A stretch of 64,000 nucleotides of DNA from Planktothrix sp. FACHB-1365 (GTDB lineage Bacteria > Cyanobacteriota > Cyanobacteriia > Cyanobacteriales > Microcoleaceae): the NCBI RefSeq assembly GCF_014697575.1, contig NZ_JACJSC010000025.1:34564-98563 (forward strand), written 5' to 3'. The notes under the pieces were generated by a model. It was not told where the DNA came from. It did not search any database and saw nothing but the letters and a program-made list of their open reading frames with translations. Of this stretch, positions 33,263-42,274 are shown in pieces (within the stretch, counting starts at the first letter, position 1; every line of letters begins with the position of its first letter). The position numbers and the translations under genes are program-made.

Positions 33263-36200
33263 TCAACTCTCAATTTTTAGATCATCTTCAGAACAAATAC
33301 CATCACAAATATGTCTATCGCTTTCACTAACATTCGGATTAGTTTTGAGATAATCCCTAATCCAATTACAACCCTTTTTGAGTAATTTATTCAGTTTAAC
33401 ATCTAAGTCTAAGATTAAATCATTAGGATCGATGGGCCATAATCTAACTGTTTTGTCATGGCTCGCAGAAGCAATCGTTTTACCATCGGGGCTAAAACTT
33501 ACTCCATACACCTGATCAGTATGTCCTTCTAAAGTTCTAAAGAGTGTCCCATCAAGACTCCATAACCTTACTGTTCTGTCAGCACTAGCAGAAGCAATGA
33601 TTTGACCATCCAGGTTAAATTTTACTCTCCAAACTCGGTCAATATGTCCTTCTAGGATTCTCAAGAGCGTCCCATCAAGACTCCATAATTTCACTGTTCT
33701 GTCGCCACTAGCAGAAGCAATCGTTTGACCATTGGGGCTAAAACTTACTCCATATACCGAATCGCTATGTCCTTCTAGGATTCTCAAGAGTGTCCCATCA
33801 AGACTCCATAACCTTACTGTTTTGTCAGCACTAGCAGAAGCAATCGTTTGACCATCTGGGCTAAAACTTACTCCCCAAACTGGATCGCTATGTCCTTCTA
33901 GGATTCTCAAGAGTGTCCCATCAAGACTCCATAACCTTACTGTTTTGTCAGCACTAGCAGAAGCAATCGTTTGACCATCTGGGCTAAAACTTACTCCCCA
34001 AATCCGATCGCTATGTCCTTCTAGGGTTCTCAAGAGTGTCCCATCAAGACTCCATAACCTTACTGTTTTGTCAACACTAGCAGAAGCAATAGTCTGACCA
34101 TCTCGGCTAAAACTTACTCCCCAAATCCGATCGCTATGTCCTTGTAGAGTTCTTAAGAGTTTCCCATAAGGATTCCATAATCTAACGGTTCTGTCCTCAC
34201 TAACAGAAGCAATCATTTGACCATCTCGGCTAAAACTCACTCCCCAGACTGGAGCGCTATGTCCTTCTAGGGTTCTCAAAAGTATCCCATCAAGGTTCCA
34301 TAATCTAACGGTTCTGTCAACACTAGCAGAAGCAATAATTTGACTATCACAACTAAAACTTACCCCATAGACCCGATCAGTATGTCCTTCTAGGGTTCTC
34401 AAAAGTATCCCATCAAGGTTCCATAATCTAACGGTTCTATCAAAACTAGCAGAAGCAATAGTTTGACCATCTGGACTAAAACTTACTCCATAGATCCGAT
34501 CGCTATGTCCTTCTAGGGTTCTCAAGAGCTTCCCATCAAGACTCCATAACTTTATTGTTTTGTCACCACTAGCAGAAGCAATAGTTTGACCATCTGGGCT
34601 AAAACTTACTCGATATACCGGATCGCTATGTCCTTCTAGGATTCTCAAGAGTGTCCCATCAAGACTCCATAATTTCACGGTTTTATCAACACTAGCAGAA
34701 GCAATGATTTGACTATTAGGACTAAAACTTACTCCCCAGATCCGATCAGTATGTCCTTCTAGGATTCTCAAGAGTGTCCCATCAAGACTCCATAACCTTA
34801 CTGTTTTGTCAGCACTAGCAGAAGCAATCGTTTGACCATCTGGGCTAAAACTTACTCCATAGACTAGATCAGTATGTCCTTCTAGGGTTCTCAAGAGTGT
34901 CCCATCAAGACTCCATAACCTTACTGTTTTGTCAGCACTAGCAGAAGCAACAGTTTGACCATCTGGGCTAAAACTTACTTCAAGAACATCATTAGTATGT
35001 CCTTTCAAAGTATTTAATATTTGACCCTCTAAACGCCAAGTTTTAACCGTATGATCGTCACTAACAGAAGCAATAATTTGACCATCTGGACTGAAAGAAA
35101 CTCCATCTACTTCACCCTGATGACCTATAAGTTGATTTCGTTCACTAATTTCATAGCTTCCTTGTTGTAGTCTTTCAATAACATTTCTCTTTAATTCCTC
35201 TGAAGGCTCTTGAATATTGTGTAACTTGACACCTGCTTTAACAGCAATTACCAAAGAGCTTAACTGTTGTTTTAACTGTAATTCCTTTTGAGATAAAGTT
35301 AATAAATCCTTAATCCGTTCAATATCTTCCTGTTCCTGATACTGACGACTGGCTAGGATAAATTCTCTTTCTTCTTGGTCAATAATACATTCACTTCTTT
35401 GTTTTAACCATTCTTCAGCTTCTACCAGTAACGCGCCTCGTAGCAAAGCACCATTATCTTTACTGCTATTTTTCCAGATATCTTTTTCAGCGCGTAACCG
35501 ATCTTGCCATTTCCGAAATTCCTGATCTTCTTCCATCCACTCGCGCAGACGATCCCATCCTCTAATTAAAGCTTCATGGACTACTTCAACAGTTAGTTGT
35601 TTCTTGTCTTCATCCCGCCCTGTAACAACTAAACGAGCATTAGCTAATTCCGTAACTAATAGCCAATTTTCTGCCCCAATTTGTTCACGGGTTGCTATGC
35701 GACGAGTAGCCTCGGTATTTTCCCCAAAACGAACTAATTGGGTAAAGATATGCTTAACTCGATTTTGCTTATCTTCATGTAATTTATGATAATTTTCCTC
35801 AGCATGATTAGCTAAGGCTTTCTCAACTCCCCCAATTTCGTTATAAGCCGCGATTGTTAATTGACCATTACTTTGTTTTTCCCACAATTGTTCTAAGCAA
35901 AACTCTAGTAAGGGTAACTCACCAGGGTTACTTTTAACTGCATCTAAGATAATTTTTGTTAGTCCATCCTGAATTGTTAAATTAACTTCTTTCGCAGGTT
36001 TTTCAATAGCTGCTTGTAATTCGTCTGGCTTCATTGGCCCGATGTTTTCTGGCTTGCATTTTTGGAATATTTCTAGTAAAGGTTGATAATCTATCGCGTG
36101 TCCATAAAAATCGGCTCTGAGAGTAATTACCAAAACAATATTAGGCGATTTTGTTTCACTTTCTGCATTAATAACTTCTAATAATTGATCTATAAAAATC

Positions 36201-36967
36201 TTTCGTTCGTTTTCTTCTGTGCAAAGAGTATATACTTCCTCAAATTGATCTACAAAAATCAGAAAACGCTGCTTAGAAGAATTTTCTTGTAAATTTGCAT
36301 CTAAAACATCTTTTAGAGTTAATTCACCTGCTTTAAAATTATTGGCATATTTTTTCGCTTTGGTAAGGCGCTCCATTTTATCCATTTCTGGTTCTAACAA
36401 GGATAAAAGAGGATAAGCCAGTTGAGAGAAGGGATTACTTGTTGGTCTGAAGGTAATAAATTTCCATCCTCCCTGTTCTTTTAATTGATGAATTAGTCCG
36501 GCATAAACAACCGAAGACTTCCCACTACCAGAGTTACCAATGACAGCTACAAACGGTCGTTTCTGTACGGAATCCACTAAGGTTTGAGTAAATTCCTCAC
36601 GTCCGAAAAAAAGGGCTGCATCCTCTGTTGTGAAAGCTAATAACCCTTTATAGGGGCATATTTCAGAAGCCTTTTTAGTAGTTATAGCTGGATCAGACTC
36701 ACTCCCTTGAGTCTTAGCTGACTCAGTAGGGGTAACAGATGGTACGTCTGTCTCTATACCCGCGATATCTTCCCAAGGCAAGTTTAACTCTTTGCAAATC
36801 AGACGAAAGCTATCCGCACTAATCCTTTTGCCCGCGAAAAATGCTTGAACCGTTGTGCGAGATAGTTGTGCTCGGTCTGCTAATGCGATCTTACTTGAGA
36901 AGCGATTTAAAGCTGCGTTGGCCTTTTGAAGACCACATGGAGATGCCTTAAGCGTTACTCGTCCCAT
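33263..36967 (-). CDS. HTH / nSTAND1 NTPase / 14-repeat WD40 protein
   Basis: A 1234-residue STAND protein. Residues about 12-70 carry a helix-turn-helix (AQLSRTTVQAFFAGKRIS). The NTPase starts near 103 (CPYKGLLAFTTEDAALFFGRE), with Walker A GNSGSGKS at 144-151 and Walker B FLIFVDQFEE at 235-243. A winged-helix and coiled-coil region runs to about 600. Fourteen WD40 repeats of exactly 41 residues follow (about 604-1178), enough for two seven-bladed propellers. Most blades share the core SFSPDGQTIASAS and LWSLDGTLLR, so they multiplied recently. The C-terminal ~55 residues are a non-WD tail. Such proteins are oligomerising signalling or defence switches; the effector and trigger are unknown. 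Confidence 0.93.
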   Translation of the reverse strand: MGRVTLKASPCGLQKANAALNRFSSKIALADRAQLSRTTVQAFFAGKRISADSFRLICKELNLPWEDIAGIETDVPSVTPTESAKTQGSESDPAITTKKASEICPYKGLLAFTTEDAALFFGREEFTQTLVDSVQKRPFVAVIGNSGSGKSSVVYAGLIHQLKEQGGWKFITFRPTSNPFSQLAYPLLSLLEPEMDKMERLTKAKKYANNFKAGELTLKDVLDANLQENSSKQRFLIFVDQFEEVYTLCTEENERKIFIDQLLEVINAESETKSPNIVLVITLRADFYGHAIDYQPLLEIFQKCKPENIGPMKPDELQAAIEKPAKEVNLTIQDGLTKIILDAVKSNPGELPLLEFCLEQLWEKQSNGQLTIAAYNEIGGVEKALANHAEENYHKLHEDKQNRVKHIFTQLVRFGENTEATRRIATREQIGAENWLLVTELANARLVVTGRDEDKKQLTVEVVHEALIRGWDRLREWMEEDQEFRKWQDRLRAEKDIWKNSSKDNGALLRGALLVEAEEWLKQRSECIIDQEEREFILASRQYQEQEDIERIKDLLTLSQKELQLKQQLSSLVIAVKAGVKLHNIQEPSEELKRNVIERLQQGSYEISERNQLIGHQGEVDGVSFSPDGQIIASVSDDHTVKTWRLEGQILNTLKGHTNDVLEVSFSPDGQTVASASADKTVRLWSLDGTLLRTLEGHTDLVYGVSFSPDGQTIASASADKTVRLWSLDGTLLRILEGHTDRIWGVSFSPNSQIIASASVDKTVKLWSLDGTLLRILEGHSDPVYRVSFSPDGQTIASASGDKTIKLWSLDGKLLRTLEGHSDRIYGVSFSPDGQTIASASFDRTVRLWNLDGILLRTLEGHTDRVYGVSFSCDSQIIASASVDRTVRLWNLDGILLRTLEGHSAPVWGVSFSRDGQMIASVSEDRTVRLWNPYGKLLRTLQGHSDRIWGVSFSRDGQTIASASVDKTVRLWSLDGTLLRTLEGHSDRIWGVSFSPDGQTIASASADKTVRLWSLDGTLLRILEGHSDPVWGVSFSPDGQTIASASADKTVRLWSLDGTLLRILEGHSDSVYGVSFSPNGQTIASASGDRTVKLWSLDGTLLRILEGHIDRVWRVKFNLDGQIIASASADRTVRLWSLDGTLFRTLEGHTDQVYGVSFSPDGKTIASASHDKTVRLWPIDPNDLILDLDVKLNKLLKKGCNWIRDYLKTNPNVSESDRHICDGICSEDDLKIES

Positions 36968-37125
36968 TTTGCAGTTGATTATAAGTAATTATACTTAGTT
37001 GAGCACAAGTTGAACACTCAGCTTACAAAAATTCTACACTAGAACACTTTGCCTAGTCAGTGGTTCAGAAATTTAAGCAGACAATGAAAGAGTCCACCAA
37101 GCAATAACTCTAAATAGGCAAGGAC

Positions 37126-37443
37126 ATGAAAACTCAAATTAAACCCGACCGGATCATTACAATCAATAACTCCTTAGAACTTGTAGAAAGATATAAAAGG
37201 GGGGAAAGAAATTTTCCAAATGCCTATTTATCAGATGAACATCTCAATTGCGAGGATCTAAACAATATTAATCTGCGGGGAGCAGATTTGAGTGGTGCAT
37301 TATTCCTTGGTGTTGATTTCACCAATGCAGATTTAAGCAACGCTGATTTACGTTTCGGCCATTTTTGTGATTGCAATTTCACAGGAGCGAATTTATCTGG
37401 AGCGAATCTTCAGCATAGTAACTTCGATGGCTCCAAATTCTAA
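37126..37443 (+). CDS. Small pentapeptide-repeat protein
   Basis: A 105-residue protein whose second half holds about ten pentapeptide units (ADLSGALFLG, ADLSNADLR, ANLSGANLQH). The N-terminal region ERYKRGERNFPNAYL is the same leader type as in the large pentapeptide protein at 29813-30868. It is transcribed divergently from the giant STAND gene, with about 158 bases between the two starts, so the two may share control. Function unknown. Confidence 0.86.
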   Translation: MKTQIKPDRIITINNSLELVERYKRGERNFPNAYLSDEHLNCEDLNNINLRGADLSGALFLGVDFTNADLSNADLRFGHFCDCNFTGANLSGANLQHSNFDGSKF

Positions 37444-37494
37444 CTCAACGATTTTAAATCCACAGAAAACAATTATTTTAGGAGAAATAAAACT

Positions 37495-37785
37495 ATGATA
37501 GTCTGCCCTTATAAAGAAATGAAAAACATTAAATCACTTCCTTGTTGCCGAGAACAAAAAGGCCAATGGATTTACTGTTCATTCTGTGGTCAAAAATATA
37601 AGCTTGATATTCCCCCAGATACGACTGATCAGTTAATTTGGGTGTTGTTAACAGCATTTATGCTGGTTGTTTTAGGTCGTTCCATTTTTGTCTCAAATTC
37701 CAGTCAAAAAACTCCTGAAACTTCCAGCAATTCCGATTCATTTTCTGATGTTTCAGAAATCTATTCCAGGCATTTACAAGATTAA
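37495..37785 (+). CDS. Small zinc-ribbon-like membrane protein
   Basis: A 96-residue protein with cysteines in a ribbon-like arrangement (Cys4, the CC pair of LPCCRE, then CSFCGQKYKL), so it probably holds a metal. One membrane helix follows (about 50-68, WVLLTAFMLVVLGRSIFV) and a Ser-rich tail. No family is recognised. It is 51 bases downstream of the small pentapeptide gene with an aggaga ribosome-binding site, so the two are probably co-transcribed. Confidence 0.65.
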   Translation: MIVCPYKEMKNIKSLPCCREQKGQWIYCSFCGQKYKLDIPPDTTDQLIWVLLTAFMLVVLGRSIFVSNSSQKTPETSSNSDSFSDVSEIYSRHLQD

Positions 37786-37994
37786 TAGGGAAAGGGCGAG
37801 TTTAGATAGATTTGTGTTAGGAATCAAATTTTATTCAGAACCCGCTCCTACGATTTATTGTTGTGTATAGGAATTAAAAATATGCCAATATTCCGTTGCG
37901 ATCGCCCAATCTTCTAATGTGAAAGATGGAACCTACAGTTTACAGACTAAGCAAAACTGGACGTATTAATCCGCCACCTGAAACCCTCAACGAA

Positions 37995-39455
37995 TTATTG
38001 ATTAACTAAGAAAAAATTGGGAGTTGTAAGATCTTGGGTTAATTGAATCGAAATCATTTGACCCGGTTGTAAAGTTGTGGGTGAGGGGGATGTTCCTAGA
38101 CCAATTCCTGCACCTGCAATTGCACCGACTAAGGCCCCAATTCCCGTAAATCCACTAACTAGAAATCCGGCTAAACTTCCTGCACCCGTCCCAATTCCTA
38201 CTCGTTCAGGACTAACTTCTAAAGACCCTGGAATCCAATTAGATTGACCTCGAATGGGAATACTACGACCCTCTAAATTAATGGCTTGAGCAATAAATCG
38301 ACTGCCTTTTGTTGTCGTTTCAAATTCTCCCACAATGGGCGTATCCGGTGGAACAATATAATTGCCTAAACTATCAACAATTCCCCCTTGCAATAACAAC
38401 ACATCCTGACGTTCTGAACGAGGGGTTAGCCGCACCTGATCTTCAGTAGGATAGAGTAACGTTAAGGAAGTTCCTGTGGGGAGCAAAATCGCCGACGGGC
38501 TAGGATTAAAATAGGATTGTGGCGTCCCTGGGGGTACCGCGTAAGGTAACGGTTGACCAAAGGGAACCGCTTGGGGGAGAGATCCCGTTCTACTGAATTG
38601 AGCATTGGGTGCAACCACGACCACCGCTTCAGAGACGGGAACCGGAGGACGATAAGCCGGTGTTTGAGGGATATATACGACCGTCTGAGGGGGGGGAGAA
38701 GGTGGGGTAATTGTGGGAAGCACCTGGAATTGAGTCGGTTGATTAACCGGAACTCTCACAACCTCTAAGCTGGAGTCTCTCATCGGTTGGGGGTTGGGTA
38801 AAGCCGTCTGTCTGGGGTCGTATTGACGCACAGAATATTGAGGCGGTTTAGAAGGTTCTGGCGGTTTCACCGTTGCAGAGGTTCGAGGGGGGGTCGAGGG
38901 TGCTACCTGGGTCGGAGTTGGGGGGGTTTGGGGTTGAGTCGTCGCAACATTCGTAGGGGTGGGGGGTTCTTCTGGAGGTAAGGTTTGCAGTGTCGGACGC
39001 AATACCCAGAGGTTATCAATCCCAATTTGTCGTAAATCTAAGTCTTCTGGATCAACACTAATACCCGGTGCAAACTCTACCACTAATTGCGCTTGTTTGG
39101 GTTTCGCCTGGGTTAGACTCACTTGACGGACAACGCCTGTTTCATAACTTTCTGTAATCTGAACTTTAACTTCCGTATTCGGGAGGTCGAGGACTAAACG
39201 AGGGGGAATATTATAAGCGGATACCTGGGGTTTACTCCCCGTCGGAAGTTCAACCTCGACAATTCCGGTATTGGGGTCAATTTTCCAGTCTCCCAAAGCC
39301 GCCTGTACCGCTAAAGGGTAAGCGGTTGTGATAGCCACAGCAGCGACAACACTAGAAGTTCTCAACAGCAGACTCCCATACAACGCGGGTACATCTGAGG
39401 CGACTAACGTTTGTACAGTTTGCTTAAATTGTTGCTTGAAGTTTTGCGCTTGCAT
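37995..39455 (-). CDS. AMIN-domain protein with glycine-zipper C-terminus
   Basis: A 486-residue exported protein. An N-terminal signal helix (about 28-52) leads into an AMIN domain (about 53-150; GDWKIDPNTGIVEVELPTGSKP, then PRLVLDLPNTEVKV). AMIN domains direct periplasmic proteins to peptidoglycan or to outer-membrane complexes. The middle (155-320) is a low-complexity Pro/Gln/Thr linker. The C-terminal part has a Gly-rich zipper near 430-465 (GAGSLAGFLVSGFTGIGALVGAIAG). No amidase domain is present, so it is likely a structural envelope protein. It is convergent to the zinc-ribbon gene and divergent from the NUDIX gene. Confidence 0.88.
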   Translation of the reverse strand: MQAQNFKQQFKQTVQTLVASDVPALYGSLLLRTSSVVAAVAITTAYPLAVQAALGDWKIDPNTGIVEVELPTGSKPQVSAYNIPPRLVLDLPNTEVKVQITESYETGVVRQVSLTQAKPKQAQLVVEFAPGISVDPEDLDLRQIGIDNLWVLRPTLQTLPPEEPPTPTNVATTQPQTPPTPTQVAPSTPPRTSATVKPPEPSKPPQYSVRQYDPRQTALPNPQPMRDSSLEVVRVPVNQPTQFQVLPTITPPSPPPQTVVYIPQTPAYRPPVPVSEAVVVVAPNAQFSRTGSLPQAVPFGQPLPYAVPPGTPQSYFNPSPSAILLPTGTSLTLLYPTEDQVRLTPRSERQDVLLLQGGIVDSLGNYIVPPDTPIVGEFETTTKGSRFIAQAINLEGRSIPIRGQSNWIPGSLEVSPERVGIGTGAGSLAGFLVSGFTGIGALVGAIAGAGIGLGTSPSPTTLQPGQMISIQLTQDLTTPNFFLVNQ

Positions 39456-39549
39456 GGTTCTTGCATGAAAACTCTAGTTTATGCAAGTTTTATTAGCACG
39501 TTTAAGAGGAAAATGCAAGTATAGACGTGCTATGGGTCTAAGATTGTAG

Positions 39550-40122
39550 ATGACTGAAACCCCTATGAAACTGATTCAGAAATGGAAACGATTGAGCTCC
39601 TATTTTGTTTTTGATCATCCTTGGTGCAGAATTCGACAGGATAAGGTTGAGTTACCGAATGGAATTATTATTGATGATTTTTTTATTCATGTTCGACCGG
39701 ATATTGCCTTAGTTTTACCGATTACAGAACAACAGGAAATTGTTTTTGTGCGTCAATATCGTCATGGCGTTGAACAAATTTTATTAGAATTACCCGCAGG
39801 CGCATTTAATCCAGAGAAAGAAACTCCAGAAGCAGCGGCGTTAAGAGAATTAACGGAAGAAACAGGTTATATTGCAGAGTCTATTGTTAAACTCGCAACG
39901 TTATATGATAATCCGGTTAAAGATACAAACTCAGTGCATTTATTTTTAGCCAATTCTGTTAAATTGTTATCAACAACTTCCCTGGATATTACAGAAGAGA
40001 TTGAAGTTGTTTTGATTCCGATAGAAGCGGTATGGCTAAAAATTCAAACCGGAGAAATTTGTGTCGCAGGTTCGGTAGCTGCTTTGTTTTTAGGTTTAAA
40101 TTATTTACAAGCAAATAACTAG
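39550..40122 (+). CDS. NUDIX hydrolase, ADP-ribose pyrophosphatase-like
   Basis: A 190-residue NUDIX enzyme. The Nudix box GX5EX7REUXEEXGU is complete (GAFNPEKETPEAAALRELTEETGYI, about residues 91-115), so the catalytic glutamates are present. The surrounding frame (FDHPWCRIRQDKVELPNG at the start, HVRPDIALVLPITEQQEIVFVRQYRHG before the box) matches ADP-ribose/sugar-nucleotide pyrophosphatases. It probably clears ADP-ribose or related nucleotides. It is divergent from the AMIN gene with about 95 bases between. Confidence 0.9.
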   Translation: MTETPMKLIQKWKRLSSYFVFDHPWCRIRQDKVELPNGIIIDDFFIHVRPDIALVLPITEQQEIVFVRQYRHGVEQILLELPAGAFNPEKETPEAAALRELTEETGYIAESIVKLATLYDNPVKDTNSVHLFLANSVKLLSTTSLDITEEIEVVLIPIEAVWLKIQTGEICVAGSVAALFLGLNYLQANN

Positions 40123-40297
40123 GGTGGTTGATTGAAATAGATGGGTTAGATTAATAGGCAAAACCTTATAATTTGATGCTTCTAATTTCTTCCCATTCTT
40201 GCTTAATTTTATTGCGGTTACGAGTAATTTTTCAGGGGTTGTATCTCTATTTTCTGATCATTCATCATTGAATAATTCCGACATAATATGACCTGGC

Positions 40298-41302
40298 TTA
40301 CAATAACCCTTGATTTCTTTCTAAAGCTTTTTTCAAATATTCAATAGCTTGCTTTAAATTATCAATTTCTTGTTGATTTTCTTGTTTATTCATCATTAAT
40401 TCATCGAGTTTATCTTCAAGAGAACGAATTGCTTGTCTTTGCTCTTTAATGATTTCTTGAGCTAAACCGATATCTTTTTGAATATAAATAATTTCTTTAA
40501 AAATAACTTCTAACTTAGCAGCTTGTGTCAAAGCAATTTCTGGAGATTGAGCAAATAAGAAACCAACAGCTACACTCGCACCAGCACCTAAAATAGAACC
40601 TCCAGCAATAATAACAGCCATTCCTCCCATCATACCAAAACCTCCGGCTGCGATTGCGCCTCCTCCTAATGCCGCTAAAACAGCAGAAATGGCGGCAGCA
40701 CCAGATAATCCCGGCGCTAAAATTGGTGCAAGTAAACCCACAATCACAGGAGTAAAAAAGAAGGCTAATACACCAACAAATACCGATCCTGCTAATATAA
40801 ACCAAGGATTTATTCCACCTTTTAATCCTCCTATAGCTTCTTGATAGTTAGACTGAAAACGATCAACACAATCCGAATTAATATTTAGGGTAGCTGCGAT
40901 CAGCTTTTGTTGGCTTATAACTTGTACTTCATCAGCAATTTTTAAATTTTTGAATTGTTCATCATCACCATCCCCTAAATTGTAATAAGGCTTAAACAGC
41001 GTAACTTCAAGTAAAATCAAATATCTTGTTAATTGATTTCCTGCTTCAAGAATAGAAGAGTGAACTAAATCTTTCAGACAATCTATATTAGTAATCAGTT
41101 CCACTGACTTCTGATCAACTTGATCAGAAGGAGTTTGACTGGTTAAAAAATTTTCTGTAGACTTTTTCCACTTTGATAGCCATTGTATTTTGAGAGGTTT
41201 AACTTGAAAATTAGTTTCACAGTCAATATCAGTTTGTACTATGTAATATTGATAGCTAAATAAAATTCTGGTTTGTTCTGGTGTTAAGCCAAATTCTTTC
41301 AT
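40298..41302 (-). CDS. Hypothetical protein with Gly/Ala-rich membrane region and coiled coil
   Basis: A 334-residue protein. A soluble N-terminal half (about 1-165) contains no recognised domain. Several Gly/Ala-rich hydrophobic stretches follow (about 167-255: WFILAGSVFVGVLAFFF, GAAAISAVLAALGGGAIAAGGFGMMGGMAVIIAGG). They look like glycine-zipper helices of a pore or membrane-deforming protein. The C-terminal ~70 residues are a coiled coil (IYIQKDIGLAQEIIKEQRQAI). I do not recognise the family. Membrane-acting effectors with zipper helices are known in conflict systems, but this is speculation. Confidence 0.65.
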   Translation of the reverse strand: MKEFGLTPEQTRILFSYQYYIVQTDIDCETNFQVKPLKIQWLSKWKKSTENFLTSQTPSDQVDQKSVELITNIDCLKDLVHSSILEAGNQLTRYLILLEVTLFKPYYNLGDGDDEQFKNLKIADEVQVISQQKLIAATLNINSDCVDRFQSNYQEAIGGLKGGINPWFILAGSVFVGVLAFFFTPVIVGLLAPILAPGLSGAAAISAVLAALGGGAIAAGGFGMMGGMAVIIAGGSILGAGASVAVGFLFAQSPEIALTQAAKLEVIFKEIIYIQKDIGLAQEIIKEQRQAIRSLEDKLDELMMNKQENQQEIDNLKQAIEYLKKALERNQGLL

Positions 41303-41395
41303 AACTCTTAAAAAATTGTAGATGAATCCGTGAAATCACGGAAGAAAATTTACCTAATGTCTCTGGTAAGCTGGCTGATCCAAGCTGAACTTTAT

Positions 41396-41534
41396 GATAA
41401 CATAAGATATCATTTTCTACTATAGAGCGAATCAGAGGTTTAAGCGATCGCTGACTTACCAAGTCTACCCGCGTTTCTAGTAAATCTTCGAGGTAAAATT
41501 TTATATCTATATAACGGTCAAATGTAACTGAACC
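41396..41534 (-). pseudogene. MntA-type nucleotidyltransferase, C-terminal relic
   Basis: On the minus strand a 46-codon stretch reads GSVTFDRYIDIKFYLEDL, then LETRVDLVSQRSLKPLIRSI and VENDILCYHK. It closely follows the C-terminal half of the small MNT-domain antitoxins (consensus TFDxYxxLKxxLEDLLxxxVDLVxxxxLKPxIRxxVxxE). An in-frame TAA at 41535-41537 stands directly before it, and the N-terminal ~45 residues with the GSxARG site are gone. The frame then runs into an unrelated tail overlapping the start of the gene at 40298-41302. It is a decayed gene; no HEPN toxin partner is recognisable. Confidence 0.7.
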
Positions 41535-41584
41535 TTATAATTTACTCTACCATCACAACAATTTTAGTCTATTATAGACTCATA

Positions 41585-41626
41585 AACCCGCCTCAGTTGT
41601 AACCAACTCAGACGGGTTTTGTTTCT
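41585..41626 (+). terminator. Strong hairpin with T-rich tail, no gene upstream
   Basis: Arms aacccgcctcagttg and caactcagacgggtt pair with one mismatch around a short loop, followed by ttttgttt. It looks like a terminator on the + strand, although no + strand gene precedes it. It may end an unrecognised small RNA or belong to a lost gene. Confidence 0.55.
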
Positions 41627-42160
41627 GTATAATTGCGTTTTCAAATCAACCCATAACGTTTACGATCTCAGACCGCTCTGATGAAGGGTTTAGCCTTCCC
41701 TTGACCGTAATCAAGTGGAGGAAGCGATAAAAACTCCACACCGTTTAAGTTGACTTATAATTGTACCGTTCGCATCCCTGACAGTTCGCTCTCCTTCGGT
41801 TTGCAACAATGGAACACAGCGGCATAACTTCCATCCGGTACTTACCTTATACTCTCTAATTTAACAGCTATTCTACTCATCATCATCTAGCTTATGAAAT
41901 AAATCGTTCTCATCATTTAGATTTAGCTTTAAAGGAACAGTATCCCCACAAAGATTGAATTTGATATTTAAGGTAAAATTAAGGATAAAAATTGAAATCC
42001 CCCATCCGAAGATAGGGGACTTTTTGAGTCAGCGATAGTCATCTGTATATAAGATGACAAAATACCCACCTGATTTTCAACTAACTAGAGGAATAATTGT
42101 AGAATATTCTAAATCAATCTTAAGAAAGAGGATAAAAATCGTTAAAGTAATCATGATGTA

Positions 42161-42186
42161 GGGTGCGTAAGCAGAGCGCACGCACC
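42161..42186. repeat. Dispersed gggtgcgtaag palindrome
   Basis: Arms gggtgcgt and acgcacc around a short centre, downstream of psaL. It is closest in sequence to the copy at 23212-23240. Confidence 0.65.
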
Positions 42187-42274
42187 AACTCCAAATTAAC
42201 CCATGCTGTAAAAAAAATCGGGAGCGATCGCTATTTGATTTTACTCCAATATTGGCTCTACTCCCGTAACTGGT

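Larger units (their letters stand above)
41538..42274. other. Non-coding stretch with hairpin and decayed sequence
   Basis: No intact gene is found. A hairpin is at 41585-41619. Bases 41640-41870 have a GC-richer texture with fragments of open frame on both strands that do not resolve to a known family; they look like debris of an inserted gene or element. Bases 41880-42160 are AT-rich and plain. A dispersed palindrome sits at 42161-42186, just beyond the end of psaL. Confidence 0.5.

Noticed and set aside
33430..35160. CRISPR-like or satellite array
   Set aside because: The periodicity is 123 bases and stays in frame with no stops; it is the coding sequence of WD40 repeats, and there are no spacers.
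37925..38008. 26-codon frame beside the AMIN gene
   Set aside because: It has an ATG but no recognised similarity or ribosome-binding site; not reported as a gene.
41256..41462. 68-codon frame as an independent gene
   Set aside because: It is the continuation of the truncated nucleotidyltransferase relic, overlapping the start of the adjacent gene, and has no family match of its own after residue 25.
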